Source: an uncultured Spirochaetota bacterium
GTDB lineage: Bacteria; Spirochaetota; UBA4802; UBA5550
DNA: 64,000 bases
NCBI GenBank assembly: GCA_937872225.1
Contig: CALMRZ010000023.1
Location: 1-64,000 of the forward strand
Direction of reading: 5' to 3'
Shown: piece by piece, positions 50,565 through 61,801 of the stretch
Position numbering within the stretch: position 1 is the first letter of the stretch
Layout of the letters: each line of letters opens with the position of its first letter
Notes under the pieces: generated by a model
Database searches by the model: none
What the model was told of the DNA's origin: nothing
What the model saw: only the letters and a program-made list of their open reading frames with translations
Position numbers and translations under genes: made by a program

Positions 50565-52094
50565 ATGAAATTATTGAAACAATCAACAGTGGTCATCCTT
50601 GTTCTTCTCTTTGCTTGTACGGTTAACTGCAACAAAGACCCGCTCCTGACCGATCTGAAGACAAAAAAACTCATCGTGGTCCTCAAAGGCACCTACGAGT
50701 CGAACAGCCCCATGGAGTGGAGCATGCCCACGGCCTGCGCCCATGTGGATCCTGTCACAAACAAGTGCGATACCTATACACCGGAATATCTCGCTCAAAT
50801 GCAGGATGATTCCGTGTATGAATGCAATTCCACCGAGGACACTCTTCCGAATGTTTTTATGATCGATCTTTCCGAGATACGGCTCTGGGACACGCGCGGA
50901 AAATCGTACAAGTTCGCGAATTACCGGCAGACCTTTGCCTCCGCTTTGAGCGACAGCGACCCGATGTTCAACGGCACGGGCTATCCTCTTTCAAATGATG
51001 ATGTGCCTTCAAAGGCCTATACCTGCATCGCCCTGTATATAAGAAAAATGCTTCTGGACGGAGCCAAGTCATATGTGGCCCGGGACGACGGCTGGTATCC
51101 TTCCGTGGTGTGGGATGTATATAAAGAAGGCGAATATCCGACCTTCAATTTCAACGCGCTCCAGATCCATTCATATTACGACGATCTGCTCATCAGCAGC
51201 GCGTCAATTAACCGAGTATACCCCCTGATTATTCCGATCAATGATCTTCTTACCGGCGGCGCCGGGATGTTTTTTAACAGCAAATTCAGCTATACCGTCC
51301 TTGAGATACGGATGGTCGTGAAGAATTTCATAAAAAAATATGAGCAGAAATCAACAACATCAAACGCATACACGGTCAAGCATTTCCACGGTCTTTCGGA
51401 CTGGCTCAACGACGTTGAAAAAGGCGATTCGGTCATCGGCGGCAATGTCCTCACCGTTGCCCGCACCTATGTGCCCGAGCTTGTCGGCAGGATCAGCGGC
51501 ACGGCAACGGCGGGAAGACACGTCATCGCGATTCCTGCAGGGAGCAGTATATTGAGCTACACGCTCAATGTTGATCCCTACGTCGATCATGCTGTAACAA
51601 CCACACCGGCCCGGGACGAGTCCATGGGTACGCTGCGGGGATTAAATCCATGTAATTTGCCCAAAAAACCGTCCTATTACACGGGAACCAGCATTAACCG
51701 TGCCCTTGAATATTTTCTTAAATATGAAAACTATAAATACGAATGGAACAAGCTGGTGCCCCAGGGAACATTCGTATATCCTGACAGTACCGAACTTACC
51801 ACCTATTGCGATTCCTATGATACCTTCAAGGAAGAATGGAACAAGTACGCTAAAGAGACCGGGATCCGCAGCATGGTCCTTCCTCAACTCGCTGTGTATG
51901 TGCCGTCCAGCGGCTCCTTCACCATTGAAAATGTCATGCCCGGCTCCTACGATGTTTACGTTGCCAACAGGGCCCCTGAATACGGCAAGCTGTATTACAA
52001 TCATTATGATACGGGATCCGGCACCTATGTCTCGGAGTTCACTCTTCTCGGCACTGTCACGGTCGGCCCCGGCTCGACCGCGACAGTTCCCTGA
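50565..52094 (+). CDS. large lipoprotein of unknown function
   Basis: A 509-residue protein from the ATG at 50565 (AAAGG upstream). The signal MKLLKQSTVVILVLLFAC gives an LFAC lipobox; a second Cys seven codons on is an alternative. The mature part has many Tyr, Ser, Thr and Asp residues and several Cys, features of surface proteins. Near the C-terminus FTIENVMPGSYDVYVANRAP resembles a carboxypeptidase-regulatory or Ig-like beta-sandwich. Family not recognised. Confidence 0.75.
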   Translation: MKLLKQSTVVILVLLFACTVNCNKDPLLTDLKTKKLIVVLKGTYESNSPMEWSMPTACAHVDPVTNKCDTYTPEYLAQMQDDSVYECNSTEDTLPNVFMIDLSEIRLWDTRGKSYKFANYRQTFASALSDSDPMFNGTGYPLSNDDVPSKAYTCIALYIRKMLLDGAKSYVARDDGWYPSVVWDVYKEGEYPTFNFNALQIHSYYDDLLISSASINRVYPLIIPINDLLTGGAGMFFNSKFSYTVLEIRMVVKNFIKKYEQKSTTSNAYTVKHFHGLSDWLNDVEKGDSVIGGNVLTVARTYVPELVGRISGTATAGRHVIAIPAGSSILSYTLNVDPYVDHAVTTTPARDESMGTLRGLNPCNLPKKPSYYTGTSINRALEYFLKYENYKYEWNKLVPQGTFVYPDSTELTTYCDSYDTFKEEWNKYAKETGIRSMVLPQLAVYVPSSGSFTIENVMPGSYDVYVANRAPEYGKLYYNHYDTGSGTYVSEFTLLGTVTVGPGSTATVP

Positions 52095-52140
52095 TGGCCG
52101 GGTCCCACAGGAAAAAAAACCCTCCACCGTATTAATTTAA

Positions 52141-52198
52141 TTGACCTCAACAGGCAACGTCTTTATTTAGGATTAACACTTCGGACTCTGCGGTGTTA
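52141..52198 (+). promoter_or_regulatory. lysC promoter and leader hairpin
   Basis: TTGACC, 17 nt, TATTTA (52164-52169), then TAACAC (52174-52179) pairing with GTGTTA (52193-52198). The ATG is 75 nt from the -10. No lysine riboswitch (too short a leader) is seen. Confidence 0.55.
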
Positions 52199-52243
52199 CC
52201 GGCGTGCCTGCGGCGCCGCGCAATGAACTGTTGGGGAATTACT

Positions 52244-53473
52244 ATGTCAGACCTGAAAATCATCGTTCAAAAGTATGGCGGCACCAGCGTTGGAACGCCT
52301 GAAAGGATCAAGGCCGTCGCGGAGCGCATCAAGAGCTACGTCAACAGGGGGCAATCGGTCGTTGTCGTGGTTTCCGCGATGGGGAAGACCACGGATGAGC
52401 TCATCGCCCTGTCACAGAGCATAACCACAAAGCCTGACAGCAGGGAAATGGACATGCTCCTTTCCACCGGCGAGCAGGTATCGATCGCCCTCCTCGCCAT
52501 GGCCCTCCATGAGATCGGGATCGACGCCATATCCTACACGGGCTCGCAGATCAAGGTCGTTACCGACGGAAATTTCAGCAAGGCAAAGATAGAAAGCATA
52601 TCGACCGACCGCATCATGAAGTCCCTCAGGGAGAACAAGGTGGTCATCGTCGCCGGGTTCCAGGGCATCGACAGCGAGGAGAACATCACCACACTCGGCA
52701 GGGGCGGTTCGGACACATCGGCGGCGGCGCTGGCGGCGGTCCTGGGTACCCGAGATTGCGAGATTTATACCGATGTTGACGGCGTGTTTACCGCCGACCC
52801 GCGGATCATATCAAAACCCCTCAAGCTGAAGGAAATCAGTTACGATGAAATGCTCGAGCTTGCCCGCCTGGGCGCCGCGGTGCTGCATTCCCGCTCGGTC
52901 GAGTTTTCGAAAAAATACAACATCCGGCTGCATGTTCGGTCAAGTTTTAATTATGAAGAGGGCACGGTCGTGATGCCCAAGGAGGAAATGATGGAGAAAT
53001 ACGTAATCAGCGGTGTTACCGCAAAACGGGACGAAGCCAAGATCACCATTCGAGATATACCGGACCGCCCGGGAATTGCGGCCCGCCTGTTCAGCATCAT
53101 GGGACAGAACAAGGTGTACGTCAACATGATCGTCCAGTCGACCGGCAAGGACAACAAGGCCTCCATCTCCTTCACGGTGCTTAAGAGCGACCTTGAAAAG
53201 GCCCTGAAACTGTCGGAAGAACTCAAGAAAGAACTGGGAGCAAGCGCCATAGAGTCAAAGCAGGACATCGCCATCGTTTCCGCCGTCGGCGTGGGCATGC
53301 TTTCTTCCTACGGCGTAGCCGGGAAGATATTCCAGATGCTGTCGGACCAGAACATTAACATTGAAATGATTTCGACGTCGGAAATCGGCATTTCCTGCGT
53401 CATTGACGATATCTACGCGGAGCTTGCTCAAAAGGTAATACACAAGGCCTTCATAGAAACGGAGCAGAAATAA
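52244..53473 (+). CDS. lysC: aspartate kinase
   Basis: A 409-residue monofunctional aspartokinase, first step to lysine, diaminopimelate, threonine and methionine. The kinase domain has [25 protein letters not shown] and [16 protein letters not shown]. Two C-terminal ACT domains (about 265-405, [20 protein letters not shown]) should bind feedback inhibitors. The start is ATG 52244 with TTGGGGA upstream. The stop overlaps the start of ddl (TAATG). Confidence 0.95.
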   Translation: MSDLKIIVQKYGGTSVGTPERIKAVAERIKSYVNRGQSVVVVVSAMGKTTDELIALSQSITTKPDSREMDMLLSTGEQVSIALLAMALHEIGIDAISYTGSQIKVVTDGNFSKAKIESISTDRIMKSLRENKVVIVAGFQGIDSEENITTLGRGGSDTSAAALAAVLGTRDCEIYTDVDGVFTADPRIISKPLKLKEISYDEMLELARLGAAVLHSRSVEFSKKYNIRLHVRSSFNYEEGTVVMPKEEMMEKYVISGVTAKRDEAKITIRDIPDRPGIAARLFSIMGQNKVYVNMIVQSTGKDNKASISFTVLKSDLEKALKLSEELKKELGASAIESKQDIAIVSAVGVGMLSSYGVAGKIFQMLSDQNINIEMISTSEIGISCVIDDIYAELAQKVIHKAFIETEQK

Positions 53474-54573
53474 TGCTCACCGTGGGCGTCCTCTTCGGCG
53501 GGAGGTCCGGCGAGCACGATGTCTCCCTCTGCTCCGCGGCGTCCGTCGTGGCCGCAATGGACCCTTCTCGATACAATGTTGTCGCCATCGGCATTGACCG
53601 CGACGGGCGGTGGTACGTCCAGGACAGCCCGGTGATCGTCGACGACAGGGATTTCGGCCGCATCCTGAAGCTTGAAAAGAAGGGAAACTGGTTCGTAAAC
53701 CATTTTGAGGACGGCAACAGGCTGGTCCTGTTTGACGCTGACAGTAACAGGAAGGTGTCCGTTGACGTTGTCTTCCCCGCGGTGCACGGCACGTACTGCG
53801 AGGACGGCACGCTGCAGGGCCTCCTGGAGCTGGCCATGGTCCCCTACGTGGGGGCCGATTCCGTAGGTTCCTCCATCGGCATAGACAAGGACGTGACCAA
53901 GCGCCTTCTCCGGGACGGCGGGATTCCCGTGGTCCCCTGGGTGACCATCTTCAAGGACGAGTGGGACCGGGACACCGAAACAATACTGAACGCCATAAAG
54001 GAAAATATACCGCTGCCGCTCTTCGTGAAACCGGCGAGGACCGGGTCGTCCGTGGGCGTGAAAAAAGTGAAGGCCCACGGTGAGCTGGCCGGGGCGATCG
54101 ATTTCGCCTTTCAATACGACACGAAGCTCCTGATAGAGAAAGGGATCGATGCCCGCGAGATCGAGTGCTCGGTCCTCGGGAACAATGAGCCCATGGCTTC
54201 AGTGCCGGGCGAGGTAAGGACCCGCCATGAGTTTTATTCCTATGAATCGAAGTACATCGATCCGGACGGCGCCGAGCTGGTGATACCCGCCGCCATCGAT
54301 GACGCCGTATCGGCATCCATCCGCGCCGCCGCTGTCGAAGGATACCGCATTCTCTGTTGCGGGGGCATGGCCCGCGTCGATTTCTTCCTCGATAAGAATA
54401 CCGGCGAGTACTTCCTGAACGAGATCAACACCCTGCCGGGGTTCACCAGCATAAGCATGTATCCAAAATTATGGGCCCATTCCGGCCTGGAGTACCCGGC
54501 CCTCATCGACAGGCTCATCGAGCTGGCCATCGAGCGCCATCGCGCCAGGGCGGGCATCCGCACACGGATATGA
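53473..54573 (+). CDS. ddl: D-alanine--D-alanine ligase
   Basis: A 366-residue ATP-grasp ligase for peptidoglycan. N-terminal VLFGGRSGEHDVSLCSAAS, ATP-binding LPLFVKPARTGSSVGVKKV and metal-binding FLNEINTLPGFTSISMYPKL are all present. It overlaps lysC by one base and the next gene by four (ATGA). Linkage to lysC fits a cell-wall precursor operon (DAP and D-Ala-D-Ala). Confidence 0.95.
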   Translation: MLTVGVLFGGRSGEHDVSLCSAASVVAAMDPSRYNVVAIGIDRDGRWYVQDSPVIVDDRDFGRILKLEKKGNWFVNHFEDGNRLVLFDADSNRKVSVDVVFPAVHGTYCEDGTLQGLLELAMVPYVGADSVGSSIGIDKDVTKRLLRDGGIPVVPWVTIFKDEWDRDTETILNAIKENIPLPLFVKPARTGSSVGVKKVKAHGELAGAIDFAFQYDTKLLIEKGIDAREIECSVLGNNEPMASVPGEVRTRHEFYSYESKYIDPDGAELVIPAAIDDAVSASIRAAAVEGYRILCCGGMARVDFFLDKNTGEYFLNEINTLPGFTSISMYPKLWAHSGLEYPALIDRLIELAIERHRARAGIRTRI

Positions 54574-55220
54574 CCATAGACGCGATACTGTTCGACATGG
54601 ACGGGGTTGTGGTCGATTCCATGCCCAGCCATGCCGACGCGTGGAAGCGCGTCCTCGGCGAATTCGGCCTTGAGCTTGATGACATCGATATTTTCCGCCG
54701 CGAGGGGATGTCGGGCAGGCAGTCGGTCGAGGACATATTCATCGAGAAGGAGCGCCCGGTCCCCGGCGAGAGCGAATTCCACGATCTTATCGCGAAAAAA
54801 CACGCCATCTTCGAGGAGTGCGAGATCCGCCTCTTCCCCCATATCGTGGAGATCCTGGCATGGATCCGCGGCAGGGGCATTCGGGCGGCCCTGGTGACCG
54901 GATCCCAGAAGAGGTCGGTCAACCATCTCCTGCCGGCAGAAGTCCTGTCACGTTTTGACGTCGTCATTGCCGCCGAGGATGTGACAAGGGGAAAGCCGGA
55001 TCCGGAGCCGTACCTCAGGGCGCTCGACGCCCTCGGCGTCAGGCCGGAACGGGCCCTGATCATTGAGAATGCCCCGATGGGCATACGCGCCGCCCGGGCG
55101 GCCGGTATCGCGTGCGTGGCCCTTGAGACGACGCTGCCGCGCCGTTACCTTTCCGGCGCGGACAGGATATTCGGCGGACACCGCGAACTTCTTGAGTACC
55201 TGAAATCGGCCGCCCGGTGA
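54570..55220 (+). CDS. HAD-superfamily phosphatase/phosphomutase
   Basis: A 216-residue HAD hydrolase of the beta-phosphoglucomutase-like class. Motif I is FDMDGVVVDS, motif II VTGSQKR, motif III Lys in RGKPDPEPY and motif IV in IIENAPMG. A four-helix cap lies at about 15-90. The ATG overlaps the ddl stop (ATGA). Substrate unknown; coupling to ddl hints at a sugar phosphate or a cell-wall intermediate. Confidence 0.88.
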   Translation: MTIDAILFDMDGVVVDSMPSHADAWKRVLGEFGLELDDIDIFRREGMSGRQSVEDIFIEKERPVPGESEFHDLIAKKHAIFEECEIRLFPHIVEILAWIRGRGIRAALVTGSQKRSVNHLLPAEVLSRFDVVIAAEDVTRGKPDPEPYLRALDALGVRPERALIIENAPMGIRAARAAGIACVALETTLPRRYLSGADRIFGGHRELLEYLKSAAR

Positions 55221-55379
55221 CTGTACCGTCGTGGCAGCCGTGTCCCGCGCCATTTTTTTTATTGACAGTGTCTGTTTCATGCCGTCTGTATGATATTAGC
55301 AGCAGGCGGATCGTCGTGGGCATACCTTTGCGCCGTTCAGCGGAGGCGGCGGTAACCATCCCCACAATCAGGAGCACGT

Positions 55380-56282
55380 ATGGCAACAAATCGTTCAGAG
55401 AAGCGGAGCGCGAAACGGGCGGAGCGCCGCGCTTCACGCAGTGAAAAAAAGGCCGCCCGCGGCCAGCGTTCCGCAAAGACGCGCAGGGCAATAGGCGATT
55501 TCATCGTCCAGAAAAGGTCCATCGTCCCCAACATGATCACCATGTCGAACATGACGATGGGCTTCTTCGCGATCATTCTGGCCAGCAGGGGCGACGCCCG
55601 TTCCCTGGCGGTCGCCGGCATCATGGTGTTCCTGGGCACCCTCTTTGACGCTGTTGACGGCGCCGTGGCCAGGGCCATGCACGTTGCGAGCCCGGTGGGC
55701 GTGCAGCTGGATTCCCTGGCGGACGGTATCGCCTACGGCATAGCACCGGCGGTCATCGCCTACCAGGCCTACCTGTCGAAGCTTCCGTCCGGGGCGGCCA
55801 TGATCGATTTCGGCATGTTCATCGCCCTCATCTATCCGATCTGCGCCATCTACCGACTGGCGAGGTTCAATATCGGCGCGGAGGAGGACGACCATACGCG
55901 TTTCTGCGGTCTGCCATCCCCCGCCGCGGGGATCCTCATCGCCCTGGTTCCCGTACTGGAAATTCCGGACTTCCTGTCGGTGCTGAAGCTGACGGTTTCC
56001 TTCCCCTGGCAGGTCTTCATAGCCATCTATGTCGTTATCAGCCTCCTGATGGTGTCCCGTGTCGATTACAGCAAGGTCTTTCCCGACATATACCGCATCG
56101 GCGGGAAGCCCTTCCTGGTGCTGGCCATCATCCTGGCGATACTCGGGATCGGCCTTTTCAGCGCATGGGCTATTTTCTGGTTTATGTCCTTGTACACGGT
56201 CATCGGCATGGTGTTCTATGCCATTAAGCTGATCAGGCGCAGGAAAACGAAAACTACCGCGAAAGGAGATGCATGTCAATGA
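55380..56282 (+). CDS. pssA: CDP-diacylglycerol--serine O-phosphatidyltransferase
   Basis: A 300-residue integral membrane CDP-alcohol phosphatidyltransferase. The signature DAVDGAVARAMHVASPVG-x3-DSLAD (D-x2-DG-x2-AR-x8-G-x3-D-x3-D) binds CDP-diacylglycerol and metal. About seven membrane helices follow. The first 38 residues are mostly Lys, Arg, Ala, Ser and Glu, a basic extension not typical of the family. CAGGAG precedes the ATG. PssA is favoured over PgsA because of length and NMITMSNMTMGFFAI. Confidence 0.87.
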   Translation: MATNRSEKRSAKRAERRASRSEKKAARGQRSAKTRRAIGDFIVQKRSIVPNMITMSNMTMGFFAIILASRGDARSLAVAGIMVFLGTLFDAVDGAVARAMHVASPVGVQLDSLADGIAYGIAPAVIAYQAYLSKLPSGAAMIDFGMFIALIYPICAIYRLARFNIGAEEDDHTRFCGLPSPAAGILIALVPVLEIPDFLSVLKLTVSFPWQVFIAIYVVISLLMVSRVDYSKVFPDIYRIGGKPFLVLAIILAILGIGLFSAWAIFWFMSLYTVIGMVFYAIKLIRRRKTKTTAKGDACQ

Positions 56283-57466
56283 GCAATGAACCTATCGTGA
56301 TCGTCGGGGCTTCATCAGCGGGAATTTCCGCGGCGCGGGAAATCCGGAGCGTCAGCAATGATATCCCGGTGGAAATGTTCACCGAGGAAACCGATCTGCC
56401 GTATTACCGGCCGTTCCTGACCGAATATATCGGCGATGAAACCGTTGAAAAAAAATCAAACTTCTACCTGAATCCAGAAAAATGGTACGAAGAAAAAAGA
56501 ATCACTCTTAATCGCGGGGAGAAAATTGCCGCCGTCGACGCGTCGTCCCATACAATAGAGACCGCCGACGGGGCAAAGCATCCCTACGCCAGGCTCATCC
56601 TGGCCAACGGAAGCTCCCCCTTTATTCCCCTCAAGGAAGCCATCGGTAAAAAAAATGTCTATTCCATCAGGACCCTCGGCGATGCCCGGGCGGTCCGTGA
56701 AAGGGCAAAGGCAAACGTGCCCGCCATCGTGATCGGCGGCGGGCTCCTGGGCCTGGAGGCCGCCTATTCCCTGTCCCGGAACGGCATACCGGTCACGGTC
56801 ATTGAAGTGGGTGACCGGATACTGCCGCGCCAGCTGGACACTGAATGCTCCGCAATACTGCAGGAAATCATCTCCCGGACCAGCGTAAAGCTCCTGACCG
56901 GCGCGTCGGTGGAGGCCATCACGGGGAGCGACGCGGCCACCGGGGTGAGGCTGGCGAGCGGCGAGGAACTGGCCGCAGGAATGGTTATATTTTCCATCGG
57001 CGTGCGGCCGAACGTGGACCTGGCTCACAGCTGCGGCGCACGGGTAAACCGCGCCGTGGTCGTCAACGAGCGGATGGAAACGTCGGTGCCCGGGATCTAC
57101 GCCTGCGGCGACGTTGCCGAGTTCAACGGCAAGAACATCGCCCTCTGGATGCCCGCGATGAGACAGGGGAAGGTGGCCGGTTCCAACGCGGCCGGTAAAG
57201 AGGCGGTATTTGCGGATGAGGTCTATCCGGCGATCCTCAATTCCTTCGGGACGAGGGTTTATTCGGTCGGCGATTTCTGCAGTGAAAGAAAGGATGGCGA
57301 GTACCGCGTCCATGCGGCGAAAAATGACGAGAAGGGAAGCTACAAAAAGCTGTTTTTCGTCAATGATAGAATCGTCGGGCTGATTCTGATCGGTGATATA
57401 TCGGAATCACAGAAGCTCACAACGGCCATCAAGTCCGGTGCGGCATATAAGGACCTGGTGCAATGA
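56273..57466 (+). CDS. FAD-dependent NAD(P)H oxidoreductase (rubredoxin/nitrite reductase-like)
   Basis: A 397-residue pyridine-nucleotide-disulfide oxidoreductase family flavoprotein without redox Cys pair. FAD motif IVGASSAGISAAREIR, NAD(P)H motif GGGLLGLEAAYSLSRNGIPV, and FAD motif GIYACGDVAEF. It resembles rubredoxin reductases or the NirB N-terminal part. AAAGGAG precedes the ATG, inside the pssA 3' end (10-bp overlap). Electron partner not evident in the window. Confidence 0.85.
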   Translation: MSMSNEPIVIVGASSAGISAAREIRSVSNDIPVEMFTEETDLPYYRPFLTEYIGDETVEKKSNFYLNPEKWYEEKRITLNRGEKIAAVDASSHTIETADGAKHPYARLILANGSSPFIPLKEAIGKKNVYSIRTLGDARAVRERAKANVPAIVIGGGLLGLEAAYSLSRNGIPVTVIEVGDRILPRQLDTECSAILQEIISRTSVKLLTGASVEAITGSDAATGVRLASGEELAAGMVIFSIGVRPNVDLAHSCGARVNRAVVVNERMETSVPGIYACGDVAEFNGKNIALWMPAMRQGKVAGSNAAGKEAVFADEVYPAILNSFGTRVYSVGDFCSERKDGEYRVHAAKNDEKGSYKKLFFVNDRIVGLILIGDISESQKLTTAIKSGAAYKDLVQ

Positions 57467-57479
57467 ACAGGGTGGCGTG

Positions 57480-57956
57480 ATGGCTGAATTCTCCCATTAT
57501 TCTGAAGACGGCAACCCGGTGATGGTCGACATATCGGTCAAGAAGGCGACCATGCGAACGGCAAAAGCAACGGGTTTCGTAAAGCTCCAGAAAAGCACCC
57601 TGGATCTTGTCGATCGGCGGCTCCTCCCCAAGGGGGATCTCTTCCAGATAGCCAAGATCGCCGGCATCATGGCCGCAAAGAGGAACGCCGAGCTTATACC
57701 CATGTGCCATCCCCTGGCCCTGTCTTTCATCGATGTGACCATAGAACTTGATTACGATGCCGGGGGGGTGCGGATACGGTCCGAGATACGCCTTGAGGGA
57801 AAGACCGGCGCCGAGATGGAGGCGCTCACCGCCGTTTCCATTGCAGCGCTGACGGTCTATGACATGTGCAAGGCGGTGGATAAAACAATGGTCCTTGAAG
57901 ATATTAAACTGGTAGAGAAAACAGGCGGCAAATCCGATCTCATTGATGCTCCTTGA
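57480..57956 (+). CDS. moaC: cyclic pyranopterin monophosphate synthase
   Basis: A 158-residue MoaC, which converts the MoaA product in molybdenum cofactor synthesis. Conserved blocks: MVDISVKKATMRTAKATG, IAGIMAAKRNAELIPMCHPL and EMEALTAVSIAALTVYDMCK with the catalytic Lys near VDK. The ATG at 57480 has AGGGTGG upstream. No other moa gene is nearby, so the pathway genes must lie elsewhere. Confidence 0.95.
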   Translation: MAEFSHYSEDGNPVMVDISVKKATMRTAKATGFVKLQKSTLDLVDRRLLPKGDLFQIAKIAGIMAAKRNAELIPMCHPLALSFIDVTIELDYDAGGVRIRSEIRLEGKTGAEMEALTAVSIAALTVYDMCKAVDKTMVLEDIKLVEKTGGKSDLIDAP

Positions 57957-58409
57957 TCAATCCGACATACATATTCCGATTTGGCCCGGCACCAGGCGGG
58001 CAATAACCAATATGGCCTGAGAGCATAATTCCCTTCTTCTTTCATGGTTTGATGGAACCATTTTTGGACAGGATTTAAGGATTGTTTTTCTGTCCCCCCT
58101 CTCCATCGAATCCAGTCTAAAATACCGGGTAATAAGTAGTATATTGAATAATGATCAAAAAAAGTTTCAGTACACCAAAATCTCGGAGCGGTAATAAAAA
58201 TCATTCGCATGTCCACTGCAACAACAAGTTTGTATTCACTGTAGAATACCCATTTTGAGCATAAAAATTTATTAATAAGACATAATTTCTTAAAATGATA
58301 ATTTTTTATGCAGATTTAATGCATAGATCATGCTTTTTAAAAAGCAGAGATTTTTTATTTTATTTTAAAATAATTTTTAATAATTGACAAAAATCGGCTA
58401 TAAATGAAT
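57957..58409. other. intergenic region between moaC and the groE promoter
   Basis: About 450 bp. A GCCCG/CGGGC hairpin (57982-57999) with no T-run follows moaC. From about 58190 the DNA is very AT-rich. TTGACA at 58384-58389 may be another -35 box. No credible gene on either strand. Confidence 0.5.
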
Positions 58410-58471
58410 TTGATTTATTGTGAAAATCTATATATTAATAGATTGTTAGCACTCTTTTTAATGAGTGCTAA
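58410..58471 (+). promoter_or_regulatory. groE promoter with CIRCE operator
   Basis: TTGATT (58410-58415), 17 nt, TATTAA (58433-58438), then the inverted repeat TTAGCACTC (58446-58454) and GAGTGCTAA (58463-58471). Both arms match the CIRCE consensus perfectly, but the spacer is 8 nt, one less than the usual 9. CIRCE at the transcription start indicates repression by HrcA, whose gene is not in the window. The leader to groES is about 220 nt. Confidence 0.92.
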
Positions 58472-58690
58472 CATTTGAACAAAATTATTTTATTCAAATA
58501 TATAAATTATCATAGTGTTTTATTTATCCTGAATAATTTTATTCATACTAGTTATCTGAAAGGTAAGTAGGAATGAATAAAGCGTGAGTCAGGGCAGACA
58601 TAAAACGATGATAAGATACTTCAAGTTTGCAGATTTTTTCTTCTATTTCAGAGGAAAAAAATAATTATCTAGTCCATAAGGAGGAAGGAA

Positions 58691-58975
58691 GTGGCATTAA
58701 AACCTATAGGCGATCGTGTCGTCATTGAATTACTGGAAGAGGAAGCCGAGAAAGTCGGCTCCATCTATGTGCCTGATACGGCAAAGGAAAAACCACACCA
58801 GGGAAAAATCATCGCTGTCGGCCAAGGAAAGCGCGACGGCAAGGATGTTATTCCGATGACCGTGAAAGTCGGTGATACGGTCCTTTTCAGCAAGTACGGC
58901 GGCATGGAAGTCAAGCATGGCGGCAAGGATTATCTGATCCTGTCGGAAAGCGACATCCTGGCGGTGGTCGAATAG
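58691..58975 (+). CDS. groES: co-chaperonin GroES
   Basis: A 94-residue GroES, GTG start with AAGGAGGAAGG upstream. It shows [20 protein letters not shown] with the mobile loop around [32 protein letters not shown] and the end [11 protein letters not shown]. Heat-inducible through CIRCE. Confidence 0.97.
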   Translation: MALKPIGDRVVIELLEEEAEKVGSIYVPDTAKEKPHQGKIIAVGQGKRDGKDVIPMTVKVGDTVLFSKYGGMEVKHGGKDYLILSESDILAVVE

Positions 58976-59007
58976 CGGTAACAGGTAACGGATTGAAATA
59001 TTCATAA

Positions 59008-60669
<1,662 letters not shown>

Positions 60670-60696
60670 GATCCGCATACACAAAAGAAACAATCG

Positions 60697-60730
60697 ACGG
60701 CCGGGACAGATGTTCCCGGCCGTTTTATTT
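60697..60730 (+). terminator. rho-independent terminator after groEL
   Basis: ACGGCCGGGA-CAGATGT-TCCCGGCCGT, a perfect 10-bp stem followed by TTTATTT. Confidence 0.92.
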
Positions 60731-60742
60731 GTGAGCGCCACC

Positions 60743-60769
60743 AGCGCGGTTATGTCACCGCGCTATTTT
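60743..60769 (+). terminator. second terminator-like hairpin after groEL
   Basis: AGCGCGGT-TATGTC-ACCGCGCT followed by ATTTT, 13 bp beyond the first. It isolates the groE operon from the next gene cluster. Confidence 0.65.
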
Positions 60770-60910
60770 AATGCCCGGGCGCCGCGGCGCGGCGCGAGGG
60801 GGCGGAAAGAAATAATTCAGGTATAGGTCTATCGTACCGATCATAGAAACGGGCGATCAGCACGACCGGGGCGGCCGTGCTGGGGCCGGATCAAGCAATC
60901 GCGGGGACCC

Positions 60911-61792
60911 ATGAACGACAATGTTATCATAGTGCCGAACCGCTTCAAGGACCAGTATGAATTTGAATACGTGATAGATCTGCAGGACAGGATCCTGGGC
61001 GACGTCAGGGACTTGAATCTTTCCCGGCTTTCTTTCATCGAGCCCTATTCGATGCTCTCGCTGCTTCTTATGGGGAGAAACTATCTGAGAAAAAGCGGCA
61101 ACAAGCTGAAACTTTCAGGGATCCCTATCAACATACACCAGTATCTTCACCGGATGGATTTCTTCAAGACCGGCGTATTCGAAGTGACGGAGCGGCTCAA
61201 CGAGAAGATGCTCCTCAAGAGGAGCTCTTTCAGCAACCGGGTAATCGAGATAACGGAAATCCCGAACAAGGAGCGGGAAAGCGTAAAGGTCATCTCAAGC
61301 ATAGTCGGCGTTTTCAGGAAACGGGCCGCCCATATATTGAAATACTGGCTGACTGACCGCATAATCGATTATTTCGTCACCGTCATCTCCGAGATATGCC
61401 AGAACATCTATGAGCACAGCCTGGATTCGGGATACCTGGCGATGCAGACCTATTCCATCGGAAAGGAAAACATCGTGAGGCTGTCAATCGGGGACTCGGG
61501 AATCGGGATTCAGAAGAGCTTTGAGAATTTCGATATCACATATGATTCGCCCGCCCACCTCATGGAACTGGCCCTCACGACGCCCATTTCAAGCAAGAGG
61601 GAGTTCGGATACGGTCTCTGCCAGGTCAATGCCATCGTTGAAAAACTGAAGGGCTCCATATTCCTGAGATCGGGCAACGCGTCGGTATCGACCCTGTACC
61701 ACAGGAAAGGCGCCGGCGCTTCTGTCATTTTCCAGAAAAATGAACTGAGCCATTTTGACGGCACGCAGATATCAATATCATTAATGGGATAA
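60911..61792 (+). CDS. STAS-like domain fused to GHKL ATPase
   Basis: A 293-residue cytosolic protein. The N-terminal 100 residues resemble a STAS fold (LSRLSFIEPYSMLSLLLMGR, then a short connection to IHQYLHRMDFF). The C-terminal half is a GHKL ATPase like anti-sigma kinases: N box VISEICQNIYEHSLDSG, G1 LSIGDSGIGIQKS, and a later GYGLCQVNAIVEKLKG resembling the G2 lid. There is no HisKA domain. It is probably a partner-switch kinase or ATP-dependent switch. First of five closely packed genes. The ribosome binding site is weak (GGGGACCC). Confidence 0.8.
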   Translation: MNDNVIIVPNRFKDQYEFEYVIDLQDRILGDVRDLNLSRLSFIEPYSMLSLLLMGRNYLRKSGNKLKLSGIPINIHQYLHRMDFFKTGVFEVTERLNEKMLLKRSSFSNRVIEITEIPNKERESVKVISSIVGVFRKRAAHILKYWLTDRIIDYFVTVISEICQNIYEHSLDSGYLAMQTYSIGKENIVRLSIGDSGIGIQKSFENFDITYDSPAHLMELALTTPISSKREFGYGLCQVNAIVEKLKGSIFLRSGNASVSTLYHRKGAGASVIFQKNELSHFDGTQISISLMG

Positions 61793-61801
61793 CAACCGCA
61801 C

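Noticed and set aside
52095-52243. Lysine riboswitch before lysC
   Set aside because: The leader after the likely promoter is only about 75 nt and the whole gap is under 150 nt, too short for an L-box; only a simple hairpin is seen.
57857-58216. A 119-codon minus-strand open frame after moaC
   Set aside because: It overlaps the moaC 3' end in antisense and shows no ribosome binding site or recognisable motif.
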